Assembly (NCBI GenBank): GCA_002706765.1
Contig: PAJV01000024.1
Location: forward strand, 221,562-285,561
Source: Gimesia sp.
GTDB taxonomy: Bacteria; Planctomycetota; Planctomycetia; Planctomycetales; Planctomycetaceae
Direction of reading: 5' to 3'
DNA length: 64,000 nucleotides
Shown: positions 1-9,819 of the stretch, piece after piece
How the letters are laid out: each line of letters starts with the position of its first letter
Numbering within the stretch: the first letter of the stretch is position 1
The notes under the pieces: model-generated
Told to the model about the DNA's origin: nothing
What the model saw: only the letters and a program-made list of their open reading frames with translations
The model's database searches: none
Program-made: the position numbers and the translations under genes

Positions 1-3000
1 TGGAGTCTGATTATTTTGTCAGTATTTATCGTACTGAGCCTATCAGTGAGGTCTCACGCGGCGGACCCGTTTCAAAATGCAGAGACGGCAGGTGCTGAGT
101 TTGACCGTGTGATGGCACCCTTGATTGCGGCGCACTGTCTGGACTGTCATGCCGGCCTGGATCCCCGTGCCGGTTTTGATTTTTCCAATCGAAAGTCAGC
201 GTTTCAGGGTGGTGAAAGCGGGCCGGCACTTCAGACGGGAAAGCTGGAAGAAAGCCTGTTGTGGCAATATATCGAATCCGATGCCATGCCACCTGAGCAT
301 CCCCTGACAGCCAGGCAGAAACAGCTGTTCAAATTGTGGATTTCCGCTGGTGCCCCGTGGGGCACTGATCAGATCGATGCCTTCAGTAAAACCACTGAGA
401 AGCGGGGCGGCTATGACTGGTGGTCTCTGCAGCCTCTACAGAATCCGGTTATTCCCTCTCTGCCCGATGATGGCTGGGGACAAAATACGATCGATGCGTT
501 TATCTTAAGCAAGTTGCAGGAGCAGGGCCTTCAGCCTCAACCCGTGGCTGATCGTCGAACCCTGATTCGACGTCTTTCCTATTCAGTAACCGGCTTGCCT
601 CCCGAGCCGGAAGAAGTGGATGCCTTCCTGGAAAATGAGTCGCCAGATGCGTATTCGCAACTGGTTGATCGCCTGCTTGCTTCACCTCACTATGGAGAGC
701 ATTGGGCTCGTCACTGGCTGGATGTGGTCCGGTTTGGCGAGAGCAACGGCTTTGAGAGAGACCAGCCTCGTTTGAACGCCTGGCATTATCGGGACTGGGT
801 GATTGAGGCACTGAACCAGGATCTGCCTTATAATCGATTTGTGAAATTACAACTGGCGGGTGATCTGCTGGAGCCAGATAATCCACAGGCGATCAAGGCA
901 ACCGGATTCCTGGTGGCAGGCCCGCATGATGTCGTAATTCCCGTCAGTAAAACAATGCGGGCGACGATGAAACAGGATGAACTGGAAGACATGGTCGGCG
1001 TTGTCGGTCAGACGTTTTTAGGATTAACTGTCAACTGTGCCCGTTGCCACGATCATAAATTCGATCCGATCAGCCAGAAGGAATACTATCAGTTTGCAGC
1101 GGCACTCTCCGGTGTGGCCCATGGGGAACGGGGTCTGCCCGATCCCGTTTATGAAAATGCTCAGCGGGAACTGACGCAGACAAAAAAGACTCTCAATGAA
1201 ACTCAGAAGGCTTTGCTGGAATTAGAGACCGTTGCGCGCCAGAGAATACTTGCTTCACGTGTAGCAGAGGGAAAGACAGAGTCTGCTGGTGTATTGACGT
1301 CACCCATAGCAGCCTGGGATTTTCGGAAGAGCACACAGGACCTTGTGGGTGGTTTACAGGGAACGTTACATGGTTCCGCCAGGCAGACCGGGGAAGGGCT
1401 GTTGCTGGATGGAGATCAAGCCTATCTGAAAACGGAACCCCTCAAACAGGAGTTGACTGAAAAAACTCTGGAAGCCTGGGTTCAACTGGCAAATCTGAAT
1501 CAGCGGGGAGGCGGCATTCTGAGTGTGCAGACTGGGGATGGCACCATCTTTGATGCGATTGTATTCGGAGAACAGCAGCCGGGGCACTGGCTGGCTGGCA
1601 GCGATCACTTTAATCGTACGAAATCATTCCAGGGTCAGCCGGAACAGGAGGCGAATGAAAGGGAAGTTCAGATTGCCATTGTGTATGCTGCGGACGGCAG
1701 GGTCACCGCCTGGCGAAATGGAAAACCATATGGAAAGTCTTATCGGTCAAGTGGCCTGCAATCGTTTCCTGCAGGAAAAACGGAGGTGCTCTTTGGTTTG
1801 CGTCATGGCTCACCTGCTGGAAATCGACTTTTGAAGGGGCTGATCACGAAAGCGCGTTTATATGACCGGGCCTTGACTGCGGCAGAAATTCAGGAGTCTG
1901 CAACAGGCGAAGGGACCTTTTTCTCAGAGGCAGAACTGCTTGCAGTACTGTCTCCCGTAGAGCAGGCAAAACGAAACACATTGCAACGGGAACGAACTGA
2001 GTTGCAAAGCAGAATGAAGCAACTGCAGTCGGTTGAGCCGAAAAAAGCTTATGCGGCACTTTCCCGGAAACCGCCTGAAATGCATTTGCTGAAGCGAGGC
2101 AGTGTCACTGCGCCAGCCGGTATTGTGAGCCCTGGAGGCTTACAGGCCATTCAGGGGGTCGACGGAGACCTGGGGCTGGCGGCAGACAGCTCGGACCATG
2201 ATCGCAGAATCCGGTTTGCAGACTGGGTAACCAGTGCGAAGAACCCGCTGTTTGCCCGGGTGATCGTTAATCGAGTCTGGCATTATCATTTTGGGCGGGG
2301 GCTTGTAAATACTCCCAACGACTTCGGATTTAATGGAGGCGACTGCAGTCATCCGGAATTGCTGGACTGGCTGGCGCGCCAGCTGATTCAGAAAAACTGG
2401 AGTCTGAAATCATTGCACCGTCTGATTCTGCTCTCTGCCGCCTATCAGCAGTCAGCTCAACTCGACCTGGATGCGTTGAGTGTCGATGCCGACAACCAGT
2501 GGTTGTGGCGCAAGAGTCCGCAGAGAATTGAAGCAGAGTCGATTCGCGATTCCATTTTAAAAGTATCAGGACAGCTGAATGCCCAGGTCGGGGGTCGGGG
2601 ATACCAGGATGTGAAGTCCTATTTTTTCAAAGGGACGCAGTTTTATGAGCCGCTGGATCCGGTCGGCAGAGAGTTTAATCGTCGATCGATCTATCGATTT
2701 TCTGCAAGAGGCGGACGGCATCCTTTGCTGGAGACGTTCGATTGTCCCGATCCCTCGACTACCACACCGGACCGTGCCTCAACGACAACGCCCCTCCAGG
2801 CACTTTCGCTGATGAACACTTCTTTTGTTTTAAGAATGTCAGATCATCTTGCTGAACGCATTCAGCAGCGCGTCGGTACCGGACAGGAGAAACAGGTTGA
2901 AGAGCTGTTCTTACTGGCTTATCAGCGTCAACCGCAGCCTGCAGAGTTGTCAACAGCATGCGAGTTTTGCGAGCAACACGGACTCTCCGCATTATGCCGG

Positions 3001-3039
3001 GTGATACTCAACAGCAATGAATTTTTATATGTGAATTGA
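1..3039 (+). CDS. PSCyt1-DUF1549-LamG-DUF1553 secreted protein, 5' end cut by window
   Basis: Large exported planctomycete protein with a heme-binding domain. The frame is open to base 1, so the true start probably lies outside; a TTG at 16 is the first in-window candidate. Numbering from that TTG, a hydrophobic signal segment is followed by a CLDCH heme motif (residues 41-45) and a downstream MPP (91-93) that could give the axial Met, as in the PSCyt1 cytochrome domain. DUF1549 follows (about 155-370) with a second CxxCH (C341-H345, CARCHDHKFDP). A LamG/concanavalin-like stretch (about 430-620) and DUF1553 (about 725-1000) complete the usual architecture. The DUF1501 gene begins 8 bases after the stop, the standard planctomycete pairing. 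Role is unproven; the family is often linked to polysaccharide catabolism. Confidence 0.9.
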   Translation, partial: WSLIILSVFIVLSLSVRSHAADPFQNAETAGAEFDRVMAPLIAAHCLDCHAGLDPRAGFDFSNRKSAFQGGESGPALQTGKLEESLLWQYIESDAMPPEHPLTARQKQLFKLWISAGAPWGTDQIDAFSKTTEKRGGYDWWSLQPLQNPVIPSLPDDGWGQNTIDAFILSKLQEQGLQPQPVADRRTLIRRLSYSVTGLPPEPEEVDAFLENESPDAYSQLVDRLLASPHYGEHWARHWLDVVRFGESNGFERDQPRLNAWHYRDWVIEALNQDLPYNRFVKLQLAGDLLEPDNPQAIKATGFLVAGPHDVVIPVSKTMRATMKQDELEDMVGVVGQTFLGLTVNCARCHDHKFDPISQKEYYQFAAALSGVAHGERGLPDPVYENAQRELTQTKKTLNETQKALLELETVARQRILASRVAEGKTESAGVLTSPIAAWDFRKSTQDLVGGLQGTLHGSARQTGEGLLLDGDQAYLKTEPLKQELTEKTLEAWVQLANLNQRGGGILSVQTGDGTIFDAIVFGEQQPGHWLAGSDHFNRTKSFQGQPEQEANEREVQIAIVYAADGRVTAWRNGKPYGKSYRSSGLQSFPAGKTEVLFGLRHGSPAGNRLLKGLITKARLYDRALTAAEIQESATGEGTFFSEAELLAVLSPVEQAKRNTLQRERTELQSRMKQLQSVEPKKAYAALSRKPPEMHLLKRGSVTAPAGIVSPGGLQAIQGVDGDLGLAADSSDHDRRIRFADWVTSAKNPLFARVIVNRVWHYHFGRGLVNTPNDFGFNGGDCSHPELLDWLARQLIQKNWSLKSLHRLILLSAAYQQSAQLDLDALSVDADNQWLWRKSPQRIEAESIRDSILKVSGQLNAQVGGRGYQDVKSYFFKGTQFYEPLDPVGREFNRRSIYRFSARGGRHPLLETFDCPDPSTTTPDRASTTTPLQALSLMNTSFVLRMSDHLAERIQQRVGTGQEKQVEELFLLAYQRQPQPAELSTACEFCEQHGLSALCRVILNSNEFLYVN

Positions 3040-3046
3040 GAGCAGG

Positions 3047-4519
3047 ATGTCATTTCAGAAACAAGAACACTCCGTAACTGACGCTGGTTGCGAATCGATG
3101 TCGCGTCGTGAATTCTTTTCCTGGGCGCGCTCTGGTCTGGCGGGAACGGCCGTCATGGATTTGCTGTTGCATCAGAAACCGGTTCCCGCTGCAGAAGCGT
3201 CCCGGGAGGCATCAACGGCACCTCATTTTCCGCCTCGGGTCAAACGGGTGGTCCATATCTGCCTGATCGGAGGCCTGAGCCATCTGGACTCCTTTGACTA
3301 TAAACCTGCGCTGAAAGACCTGCACGGCAAAACGATGCCTGCTGATAAAACTCCCGAAACCTTTTTCGGTAAAGTCGGCCTGTTGCGTAAAAACGATTTT
3401 GAATTCCGCCAGCGCGGGGAAAGCGGTCTGTGGATTTCCGATCTGTTTCCTCACATCGCGGCCCAGGCAGATGAGCTCACGCTGTTGCGGTCCATGAAAG
3501 CAGATTCCGCCAATCACACTCCCGCCACCTTCCAGGAAAATACGGGATTCCGTTTGAATGGGTTTCCGGTCCTGGGATCCTGGCTTTCCTATGGGCTGGG
3601 ATGTGAAACCGATGAGCTGCCTTCGTTTGTGGTGCTGCCTGACGTACGCGGTTACCCCGCTGCAGGAACGATTAACTGGTCGAATGGCTTCTTACCCGCT
3701 CTGCACCAGGGGGTGCCTTTTCAATCTCAGGGGCCAGCGATACGCGATCTGTTCCCTGAACGAAACATCTCGAAAACAACGGAACAAGCCAGTCGGCGGT
3801 TATTAAACCAGTTCAACCAGGGCCACCTGGAGCGGATGGGCTCGAACAGCGATCTGGAAGCACGAATTCGCAGCCATGAACTGGCCGCCAAAATGCAGCT
3901 GGCGGTACCCCGGGTTACTGATTTGACCACTGAAACTTCTGCCACCCAGTCACTGTACGGTTTTGATTCCGAAGTCACAGCTCCGTTTGCACGTAACTGT
4001 CTGCTGGCGCGACGCTTACTTGAACAGGGGGTTCGTTTTGTGCAATTGTTTTCGGGAGGCCCGTTTGGATCACCGCGGATCAACTGGGACGGCCATGAAA
4101 ACGTGAAAGGCAATCATTTACGTGAAGCAGCCCGCATCGATCAGCCCATCGCGGGTTTGTTACAGGATTTGAGGCAGCGGGGCATGCTGGATGATACACT
4201 GGTTCTATTTTCCACGGAGTTTGGCAGGACACCGTTTACGCAGTCTGCTTCTGATCAGGTTGGTACCGGCCGTGATCACAATATGAATGGTTTTTCAGTC
4301 TGGATGGCAGGCGGCGGGCTTAAGCATGGAGCCAGTTATGGAGCGACTGACGAATTTGGCTGGAAAGCTGTTGAAAAACCGATTGCCTGGCATGACTATC
4401 ATGCCACCGTGCTCCATTTACTGGGGATCGACCATACCCGTCTCACCTGGTATCACAACGGGATTGAACGCCGCCTGACGAATGTGCATGGCGAAGTGAT
4501 TCATGAGATTCTTGCCTGA
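3047..4519 (+). CDS. DUF1501 family protein, Tat-exported
   Basis: 490-residue DUF1501 protein, a sulfatase/alkaline-phosphatase-like fold family abundant in planctomycetes. A twin-arginine motif SRREFF starts at residue 19, followed by a hydrophobic stretch ending near the AEA site, which indicates Tat export of a folded, perhaps metal-containing, protein. HICLIGGLSHLDSFDYKP and the late TEFGRTPF and GRDHN motifs are typical of the family. It follows the DUF1549/1553 gene by 7 bases and is surely co-transcribed. The start at 3047 has a GAGAGCAGG purine tract upstream; ATG 3098, immediately before the twin-arginine motif, is an alternative. Biochemical role is not known. Confidence 0.9.
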   Translation: MSFQKQEHSVTDAGCESMSRREFFSWARSGLAGTAVMDLLLHQKPVPAAEASREASTAPHFPPRVKRVVHICLIGGLSHLDSFDYKPALKDLHGKTMPADKTPETFFGKVGLLRKNDFEFRQRGESGLWISDLFPHIAAQADELTLLRSMKADSANHTPATFQENTGFRLNGFPVLGSWLSYGLGCETDELPSFVVLPDVRGYPAAGTINWSNGFLPALHQGVPFQSQGPAIRDLFPERNISKTTEQASRRLLNQFNQGHLERMGSNSDLEARIRSHELAAKMQLAVPRVTDLTTETSATQSLYGFDSEVTAPFARNCLLARRLLEQGVRFVQLFSGGPFGSPRINWDGHENVKGNHLREAARIDQPIAGLLQDLRQRGMLDDTLVLFSTEFGRTPFTQSASDQVGTGRDHNMNGFSVWMAGGGLKHGASYGATDEFGWKAVEKPIAWHDYHATVLHLLGIDHTRLTWYHNGIERRLTNVHGEVIHEILA

Positions 4520-4576
4520 AATTCATTTGAATTTGTTGTTTCCAGGCAGAACACCCTGAATTTTCAAGAAGATATT

Positions 4577-4604
4577 TTGTGTGTGTAGACGAATCGACTA
4601 GAAT
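4577..4604 (+). promoter_or_regulatory. Candidate sigma70 promoter for ndh
   Basis: TTGTGT at 4577-4582 and TAGAAT at 4599-4604 are separated by 16 bases, about 90 bases before the NADH dehydrogenase start. Each hexamer matches consensus only partly, so this is a candidate by spacing and position. Confidence 0.35.
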
Positions 4605-4691
4605 GGCTATAGTGTGTTTTCTTAATCGGCATCAAAGGGGCGCTTACTTCTGTCTGATTGAATGGAACGTCCTGTCTAAAAAATTAATGAA

Positions 4692-6038
4692 ATGAATACT
4701 TTACAGAACCCTCGAAGCAAGTCCGACACCAGACGGGTACTGATCATCGGCGGTGGTTTCGCCGGATTGAATGCGGCACTGGAACTGGGGGGAGTAGCCG
4801 GAGTGGAAGTCACCCTGGTGGATCGCCATAACTATCACCTGTTTCAACCGCTGCTCTATCAGGTGGCGATGGCCGGGCTCAGCCCCGCAGATATTGCCAC
4901 CCCCATTCGCAGCTTGCTTTCCGCTTATCGCAATACCAGTGTTTTACTGGGGGAAGCGGAGTCGATCGATCTTCCCGGACAAAAAGTCAAATTCGATTTC
5001 GGCGAACTGGAGTTCGACTACCTGGTACTGGCCTGTGGTGCGACACACAGCTATTTCGGTCATAATGAGTGGGAAAAATATGCTCCCGGCCTGAAGACAA
5101 TCTCACAGGCAACAGAAATCCGAAAACGGGTCCTGTCTGCCTTCGAGCATGCGGAACGCGTAACCGATCAGGATGAGCAAAAGAAGTATCTGACTTACGT
5201 GATCGTGGGGGGAGGCCCTACCGGGGTGGAACTGGCAGGTGCCATCGGGGAGATGAGCCGCTTTACGCTCTCACGGGATTTTCGACGAATCAATCCCAGT
5301 CATACCCGCGTCATTTTAGTGGAAGCAGGCCCCAGAATCTTGCCCATGTTTTCCGAGCAGCAGTCAAACCGGGCGGCCCGTGATCTGGAGAAGCTGGGAG
5401 TTCAGATCTGGACCTCATCTGTGGTAACGAATATCAATGCCGAGGGAGTGGAACTAGGGGATGAGCGAATCCGGGCTGCCACGGTGTTGTGGGCGGCAGG
5501 AGTTGAGGCTTCCGAACTCGGACAGGCAGGAGGCATGCACGTCGATAATCGTGGCCGGGTGCTTGTCGAACCGGATTTGAGCCTGGAAGGACATCCGAAT
5601 GTATTTGTGGCCGGCGACCAGGCCAGTTATACCCATCAGACAGGCAGCCCACTGCCGGGAACTGCTCCCGTTGCCTTGCAGCAGGGGCGATTCATCGGGA
5701 AAACGATTCGCAATGAAGTCAAAGGCAAGCCGCGCAGCAAGTTCCATTTCCGGGACAAAGGTCAGATGGCTACCATTGGACGCAGTCGCGCCATTGTCGA
5801 AATGGGGCGGTTCAAGCTGGCTGGTTTTTTTGCCTGGGTCGTCTGGCTGGTCGTGCACGTGTTTTATCTCACCGGCTTTAAAAACCGGGTACTGGTGGTG
5901 ATGCAGTGGGCCTGGTCCTATCTCAGTTTCAGGCGGGGCGCCCGATTGATTGTTGACCGGGGCTGGGTTCCTGCTGATGAACAGGATTCGGCAACAGAAA
6001 CCGAAGAAGAGGAAGTTCCTGTACCTTCAGAGCATTAA
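4692..6038 (+). CDS. ndh: Type II NADH dehydrogenase (NDH-2)
   Basis: 448-residue FAD-dependent pyridine nucleotide-disulfide oxidoreductase of the NDH-2 type, which passes electrons from NADH to quinone without pumping protons. The FAD Rossmann motif GGGFAGLNAA lies near residue 20 and the NAD-binding GGGPTGVELAGAIGE near 175; a conserved VFVAGDQA near 305 contacts FAD. The QPLLYQVAMAGLSP segment after the first motif is typical of NDH-2. A hydrophobic C-terminal segment (about 375-410) fits membrane attachment, and the end is Glu-rich. In this window it would feed the menaquinone pool made by the mqn genes. It is transcribed alone and converges on the metal transporter operon. Confidence 0.9.
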   Translation: MNTLQNPRSKSDTRRVLIIGGGFAGLNAALELGGVAGVEVTLVDRHNYHLFQPLLYQVAMAGLSPADIATPIRSLLSAYRNTSVLLGEAESIDLPGQKVKFDFGELEFDYLVLACGATHSYFGHNEWEKYAPGLKTISQATEIRKRVLSAFEHAERVTDQDEQKKYLTYVIVGGGPTGVELAGAIGEMSRFTLSRDFRRINPSHTRVILVEAGPRILPMFSEQQSNRAARDLEKLGVQIWTSSVVTNINAEGVELGDERIRAATVLWAAGVEASELGQAGGMHVDNRGRVLVEPDLSLEGHPNVFVAGDQASYTHQTGSPLPGTAPVALQQGRFIGKTIRNEVKGKPRSKFHFRDKGQMATIGRSRAIVEMGRFKLAGFFAWVVWLVVHVFYLTGFKNRVLVVMQWAWSYLSFRRGARLIVDRGWVPADEQDSATETEEEEVPVPSEH

Positions 6039-6096
6039 TGAATACAGGCTTCCGGGCCTGGAATGTCTGACGCTGGGGGGGGAAGCCGGATCTTCC

Positions 6097-7437
6097 TCAG
6101 TTGGTGAGTTCTTCGGGAGGAATAGGACTGCCGTGGGGATCCTGGTCCGTCTCGTTCGTATCCTCATTCAACTTTTCACGTAACTGGCGATCGGTAAAGT
6201 GTTCCAGTCGTTCGGCCTGTCTGTGAATGGTTTCTGTCGACATGCCCGCGTGTTCGACCAGGTAGTGTTCCCAGAGACGATGTGAACGAACCAGTTGACG
6301 TTCCCGATCACGGCCCGCTTCAGTCAATTCAAATTGACCATCTGATCCAGCAATCTGGTTCTGGTGTGTCAGGTAATAGAGTGTGAGACGGGTGGGCCAG
6401 GCGCGGGAGAATAGAATCTCGCGCAAATAGCCGGCATCCGGTTTAAGGTCCGGGTCACGTTCTTCAATACGATACATGAGCGCGATGATGTCTTCTGCCA
6501 GTATTTTCCAGGCCAGGAACTGCCTTCGAACAAAAATGACCAGAATTCCATGCCGAGGGCCGGACAGGGCAGCCAGAACAAACAGCAGACCCGCGGCGAC
6601 GGCCATCATCCCGGCGGTAGAAGTACTGCCATAACCGAACCAGTGTGGAACGGTTATGGCGCTGATGTGTCCCGTGATGGCAGCGATGACAGCCAGTATC
6701 ACACTGATAACAATCATGCGTCCCAGGCGATCGGTAAGCATGTAGGCGGCAGCGGGGGGAACCACAAACATTGCCACAACGAGAATATTGCCCACTGTTT
6801 CAAAACTGGCGACGGCCGTGATCGCGACCAGTGTCATGAGCGTGTAATGGATCAGTGTGGCGTTAAATCCCGTGGTCGTTGCGAGAGCCGGGTCGAATGA
6901 ACTGAGTTTGAGTTCCTTGAAAAAGCAAATCACAAACAACAGGTTGATTAACAGAACAATCGAGAGCACGGCGACAACCCGGGGGATTTCCCAGCCGGCA
7001 ATCAGAACCGTATCGAGGGGAGTCAGTTCAATTGCACCGTAGAGTACGCAGCCCGGATCCAGGTCAACATGGTCCGCAGCCTGCACAATCATGACCAGAC
7101 CCAGCGCAAACAGTGATGTGAAAACCACTCCCATGGCAGCGCCTTCGTCCACTTTTCCGAAGCTGCGAATCCACTCTGTGAACAGGGCTGTTAAAATTCC
7201 CGCGATGACCGCACCGACAAACATGGGCAGACTGCTGCGGCTGTCACTGATGAAAAACGCGGCAGCAAGACCGGGCAGGATGGCGTGCGTAATCGCATCA
7301 CCCAGCATACTCATTTTTCTCAAGACCAGAAAATTTCCCAGCAGGGCTGTTGCGACAGAACAGAGAATTCCCGCGACAATGATCCAGCCATCCAGATACC
7401 AGTTCCACTGGCTCAATGCTTCTCGAATGACATTCAT
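6097..7437 (-). CDS. Metal ABC permease 2 fused to MntR/DtxR-like domain
   Basis: 446 residues. The first ~285 form an ABC-3 family permease (MntB/ZnuB type) with about eight membrane segments and the conserved MLGDAITHAILPG near the N-terminus. The C-terminal ~130 residues are soluble and resemble an iron/manganese-dependent repressor: a degenerate winged helix (AEDIIALMY onward, ending ELTEAGRDRE) then a dimerisation helix with HRLWE and ERLEH. H386, E409, E412 and H413 line up with MntR metal ligands H77, E99, E102 and H103, and the ED before IIALMY matches MntR E7-D8. It overlaps the upstream permease by 4 bases (ATGA), so the two are translationally coupled. The layout resembles chlamydial YtgC-YtgR. 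Confidence 0.88.
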   Translation of the reverse strand: MNVIREALSQWNWYLDGWIIVAGILCSVATALLGNFLVLRKMSMLGDAITHAILPGLAAAFFISDSRSSLPMFVGAVIAGILTALFTEWIRSFGKVDEGAAMGVVFTSLFALGLVMIVQAADHVDLDPGCVLYGAIELTPLDTVLIAGWEIPRVVAVLSIVLLINLLFVICFFKELKLSSFDPALATTTGFNATLIHYTLMTLVAITAVASFETVGNILVVAMFVVPPAAAYMLTDRLGRMIVISVILAVIAAITGHISAITVPHWFGYGSTSTAGMMAVAAGLLFVLAALSGPRHGILVIFVRRQFLAWKILAEDIIALMYRIEERDPDLKPDAGYLREILFSRAWPTRLTLYYLTHQNQIAGSDGQFELTEAGRDRERQLVRSHRLWEHYLVEHAGMSTETIHRQAERLEHFTDRQLREKLNEDTNETDQDPHGSPIPPEELTN

Positions 7438-8930
7438 GAACCAGGCCTCCCGGATTGAGAGACCGATGAATCCGTGTTTCCCGGATCGATCTCCAGCGTG
7501 TGAGGGCTGGCTAAAATATCGGAGGACGCCTGTTGAATCAGTAACGCTTCCAGCTCAGCAATGACTTCCGGTTCCAGGACATGTTCGATGGCATCGGCGT
7601 CCCGATCGACCTTACTCGACGCCACGTCGGCATAGGTGATGAGGTACAGTTCCCAGAGTCGATGCTCGTGAACGACCCGTGCGGCTTCGGTCAGACCCAG
7701 GGGTGTCAATCGTATCTGATCACCGGAAACGGTCTCAATTAAGTCATTCTGTTCGGCACGCCGGATGATTTTGTGGAGTGCTGTTGGCGACCAGCTGCGC
7801 ATCTGGTAGAGGGCAGTGACGGGCACCGGTTTGATCTGTTTTTCTGCCAGCATGCGATGCGCTTCCAAGTATTCATAGATGCTGCGCAACAGGTGTTGTC
7901 GATTGACTTTAGTATTCAGTTGATAGCGTCTGACTTTGCGGATCAGAATGCCCCGGGGAATTCCAAAAACCATGCTGACCAGAAACATGCTGGTTGCCAC
8001 CAGTACAATCATCGCACCGGAAGGCAGGTTGGGGAAAATCGCGCTCATGGCAGAGCCTATCATTCCACTGAGCGCTCCGAGGACTGTAGCGACGAGCGAG
8101 AGGTAAAAGATCTTTTCTGTCCAGAAGCGGGCTGCCGCGGGGGGAATCACCAGGAGTGAAATCATCAGAATCAGACCAACCGCCTGGAGACCAATGATCG
8201 TCACTACCACAACCAGTCCCATCAGAATCATATCGAGAAAGACAACGGGGAAGCCCCGTGAGTGCGCAAAGCCTTCGTCAAAACAGAGTAGTGTGAGTTC
8301 CTTATACAGGAAGATAGAGATCAGCATACAGGTCAGACCCGCGCTGCCAATCAGCCAGGCATCGCTGGCGACCATTGATGCGGTCTTACCGTAAATAAAA
8401 GATTCGAGTCCGGCTGCGTGACCCGTCTGCATCTGCTGGACAATTCCCAGTAATGCGACTCCCGCTCCAAAAAAAACACTGAGCACAATTCCCAGGGCGG
8501 CGTCTTCTTTTAAACGGGTTAAATTACGAATCAGCAGAATGGATGCGATCCCCAGCAATCCGCTGATGGCAGCTCCCGACAGCAGCACAGGCAGGGTTTT
8601 GCCATTCATGCCCAGTGATGTCGCGAGAATAAAAGCCAGTGCTATGCCGGGCAGGGTGGCATGGCTTAAAGCGTCCCCCATCAGGGCTCGTTTTCTCAGC
8701 AGGGCAAAACTGCCGATCATGCCGGCGGACATGCCCAGTAATGTCGTGCCCAGAATGACGATGCGCGTGTTATAGTCCTCTAAAAAGAAAACCCGTCTCC
8801 AGTCTTTCCATTCAGGAAGGGAAATGCTGCGGTCTGTAATGGATTCCTGGGAAATAGAGGGCTCGGCTGCGAGCAGCGCAGGCGCAGGACAGAGACTCAG
8901 CAGCAGAACTATCATGGCAAACAGTCTCAT
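7434..8930 (-). CDS. Metal ABC permease 1 fused to MntR/DtxR-like domain
   Basis: 498 residues. A cleavable-looking signal (MRLFAMIVLLLSLCPAPALLA) and a short periplasmic stretch precede an ABC-3 permease with the conserved MGDALSHATLPGIALAF. From about residue 340 a soluble DtxR/MntR-like module follows: winged helix (SIYEYLE, then VTALYQMRSWSPTALHKIIRR as helix-turn-helix) and a dimerisation domain (HRLWELYL, AIEHVL). H423, D446, E449 and H450 match MntR H77, E99, E102 and H103, but the N-terminal D8 and E11 equivalents appear to be His and Arg. Its start overlaps the ATPase stop by 4 bases. Of the two fusions this one keeps the better helix-turn-helix and is the more plausible DNA binder. 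Confidence 0.88.
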   Translation of the reverse strand: MRLFAMIVLLLSLCPAPALLAAEPSISQESITDRSISLPEWKDWRRVFFLEDYNTRIVILGTTLLGMSAGMIGSFALLRKRALMGDALSHATLPGIALAFILATSLGMNGKTLPVLLSGAAISGLLGIASILLIRNLTRLKEDAALGIVLSVFFGAGVALLGIVQQMQTGHAAGLESFIYGKTASMVASDAWLIGSAGLTCMLISIFLYKELTLLCFDEGFAHSRGFPVVFLDMILMGLVVVVTIIGLQAVGLILMISLLVIPPAAARFWTEKIFYLSLVATVLGALSGMIGSAMSAIFPNLPSGAMIVLVATSMFLVSMVFGIPRGILIRKVRRYQLNTKVNRQHLLRSIYEYLEAHRMLAEKQIKPVPVTALYQMRSWSPTALHKIIRRAEQNDLIETVSGDQIRLTPLGLTEAARVVHEHRLWELYLITYADVASSKVDRDADAIEHVLEPEVIAELEALLIQQASSDILASPHTLEIDPGNTDSSVSQSGRPGS

Positions 8931-9742
8931 AAAGACTGCTCCCGGCGACGCATGGTCTCGGTTGCTTCTTCCAGCAGAGTCAGTCTGCCGCCATAGGTTT
9001 TCTGCAGATTTTCAGGCGTGAAAACATCTGCGGTCAAACCATGATCGATCACCCGCATATTCAGCAGGATGACATAGTCAAAATATTCCGGTACGGTCTG
9101 GAGGTCATGATGGATCACCAGCGCCGTTTTACCGGACTCTTTCATTTCCTGCAGGATCTGGACGATTGCTTTTTCTGTAGCGGCATCCACGGCTGCGAAG
9201 GGTTCATCCATCAGGTATAAATCAGCATTCTGCACCAGGGCGCGGGCCAGGAAGGTCCGCTGTTGCTGTCCCCCTGAGAGCTGGCTGATCTGGCGGCGGG
9301 CATAGTCGGCGATTCCCACACGCTCCAGTGCTTCCATGGCACGAACTTTATGTTTTTTGCGAACAGGCAGACACCAGCCAATTTCTTTATAGAGTCCCAT
9401 TGTCACCACATCCAGGGCGTCCACGGGAAAATCCCAGTCGACACTTTCCCGCTGGGGAACGTAACCCACACGGTGTCGATTTTTCTGATACGACTTGCCA
9501 AAGATCTGAACCCGTCCGGATGCTTTCGGTATCAGATCCATGACGGCTTTCAGCAGTGTGCTTTTCCCTGCGCCATTGGGGCCAATGATCCCAATCAGCT
9601 TACCCGGCGGGATATCAAAGCTGACGTCCCAGATCACAGGCTTGCGATGATATGCCACTGTCAGATCATAGACCGAGAGGGGGATCGCAGCGTTTGAAGT
9701 ATCGTTTTGCCGGTCGGGGGAAACACTGTTGCTGGTATTCAT
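8927..9742 (-). CDS. Metal ABC transporter ATP-binding protein
   Basis: 271-residue ATPase of the Mn/Zn/Fe importer family (MntA/ZnuC/YtgB type). Walker A is GPNGAGKST, the ABC signature is LSGGQQQR, and Walker B reads LYLMDEPFAAVD. The RVGYVPQRESVDWDFPV stretch is typical of manganese/zinc importer ATPases. It is the second gene of the operon: 77 bases after the binding lipoprotein and 4 bases overlapping the first permease. It energises import of the metal delivered by the lipoprotein. The ATG at 9742 lies outside the nucleotide-binding core, consistent with a complete protein. Confidence 0.93.
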   Translation of the reverse strand: MNTSNSVSPDRQNDTSNAAIPLSVYDLTVAYHRKPVIWDVSFDIPPGKLIGIIGPNGAGKSTLLKAVMDLIPKASGRVQIFGKSYQKNRHRVGYVPQRESVDWDFPVDALDVVTMGLYKEIGWCLPVRKKHKVRAMEALERVGIADYARRQISQLSGGQQQRTFLARALVQNADLYLMDEPFAAVDAATEKAIVQILQEMKESGKTALVIHHDLQTVPEYFDYVILLNMRVIDHGLTADVFTPENLQKTYGGRLTLLEEATETMRRREQSL

Positions 9743-9819
9743 AAGATCGAAACGATTTCATTGAATGTATGCTGGATATAAGAGTCAGATAAATACGGTC
9801 AGGATGTGAGGGGGTTGAG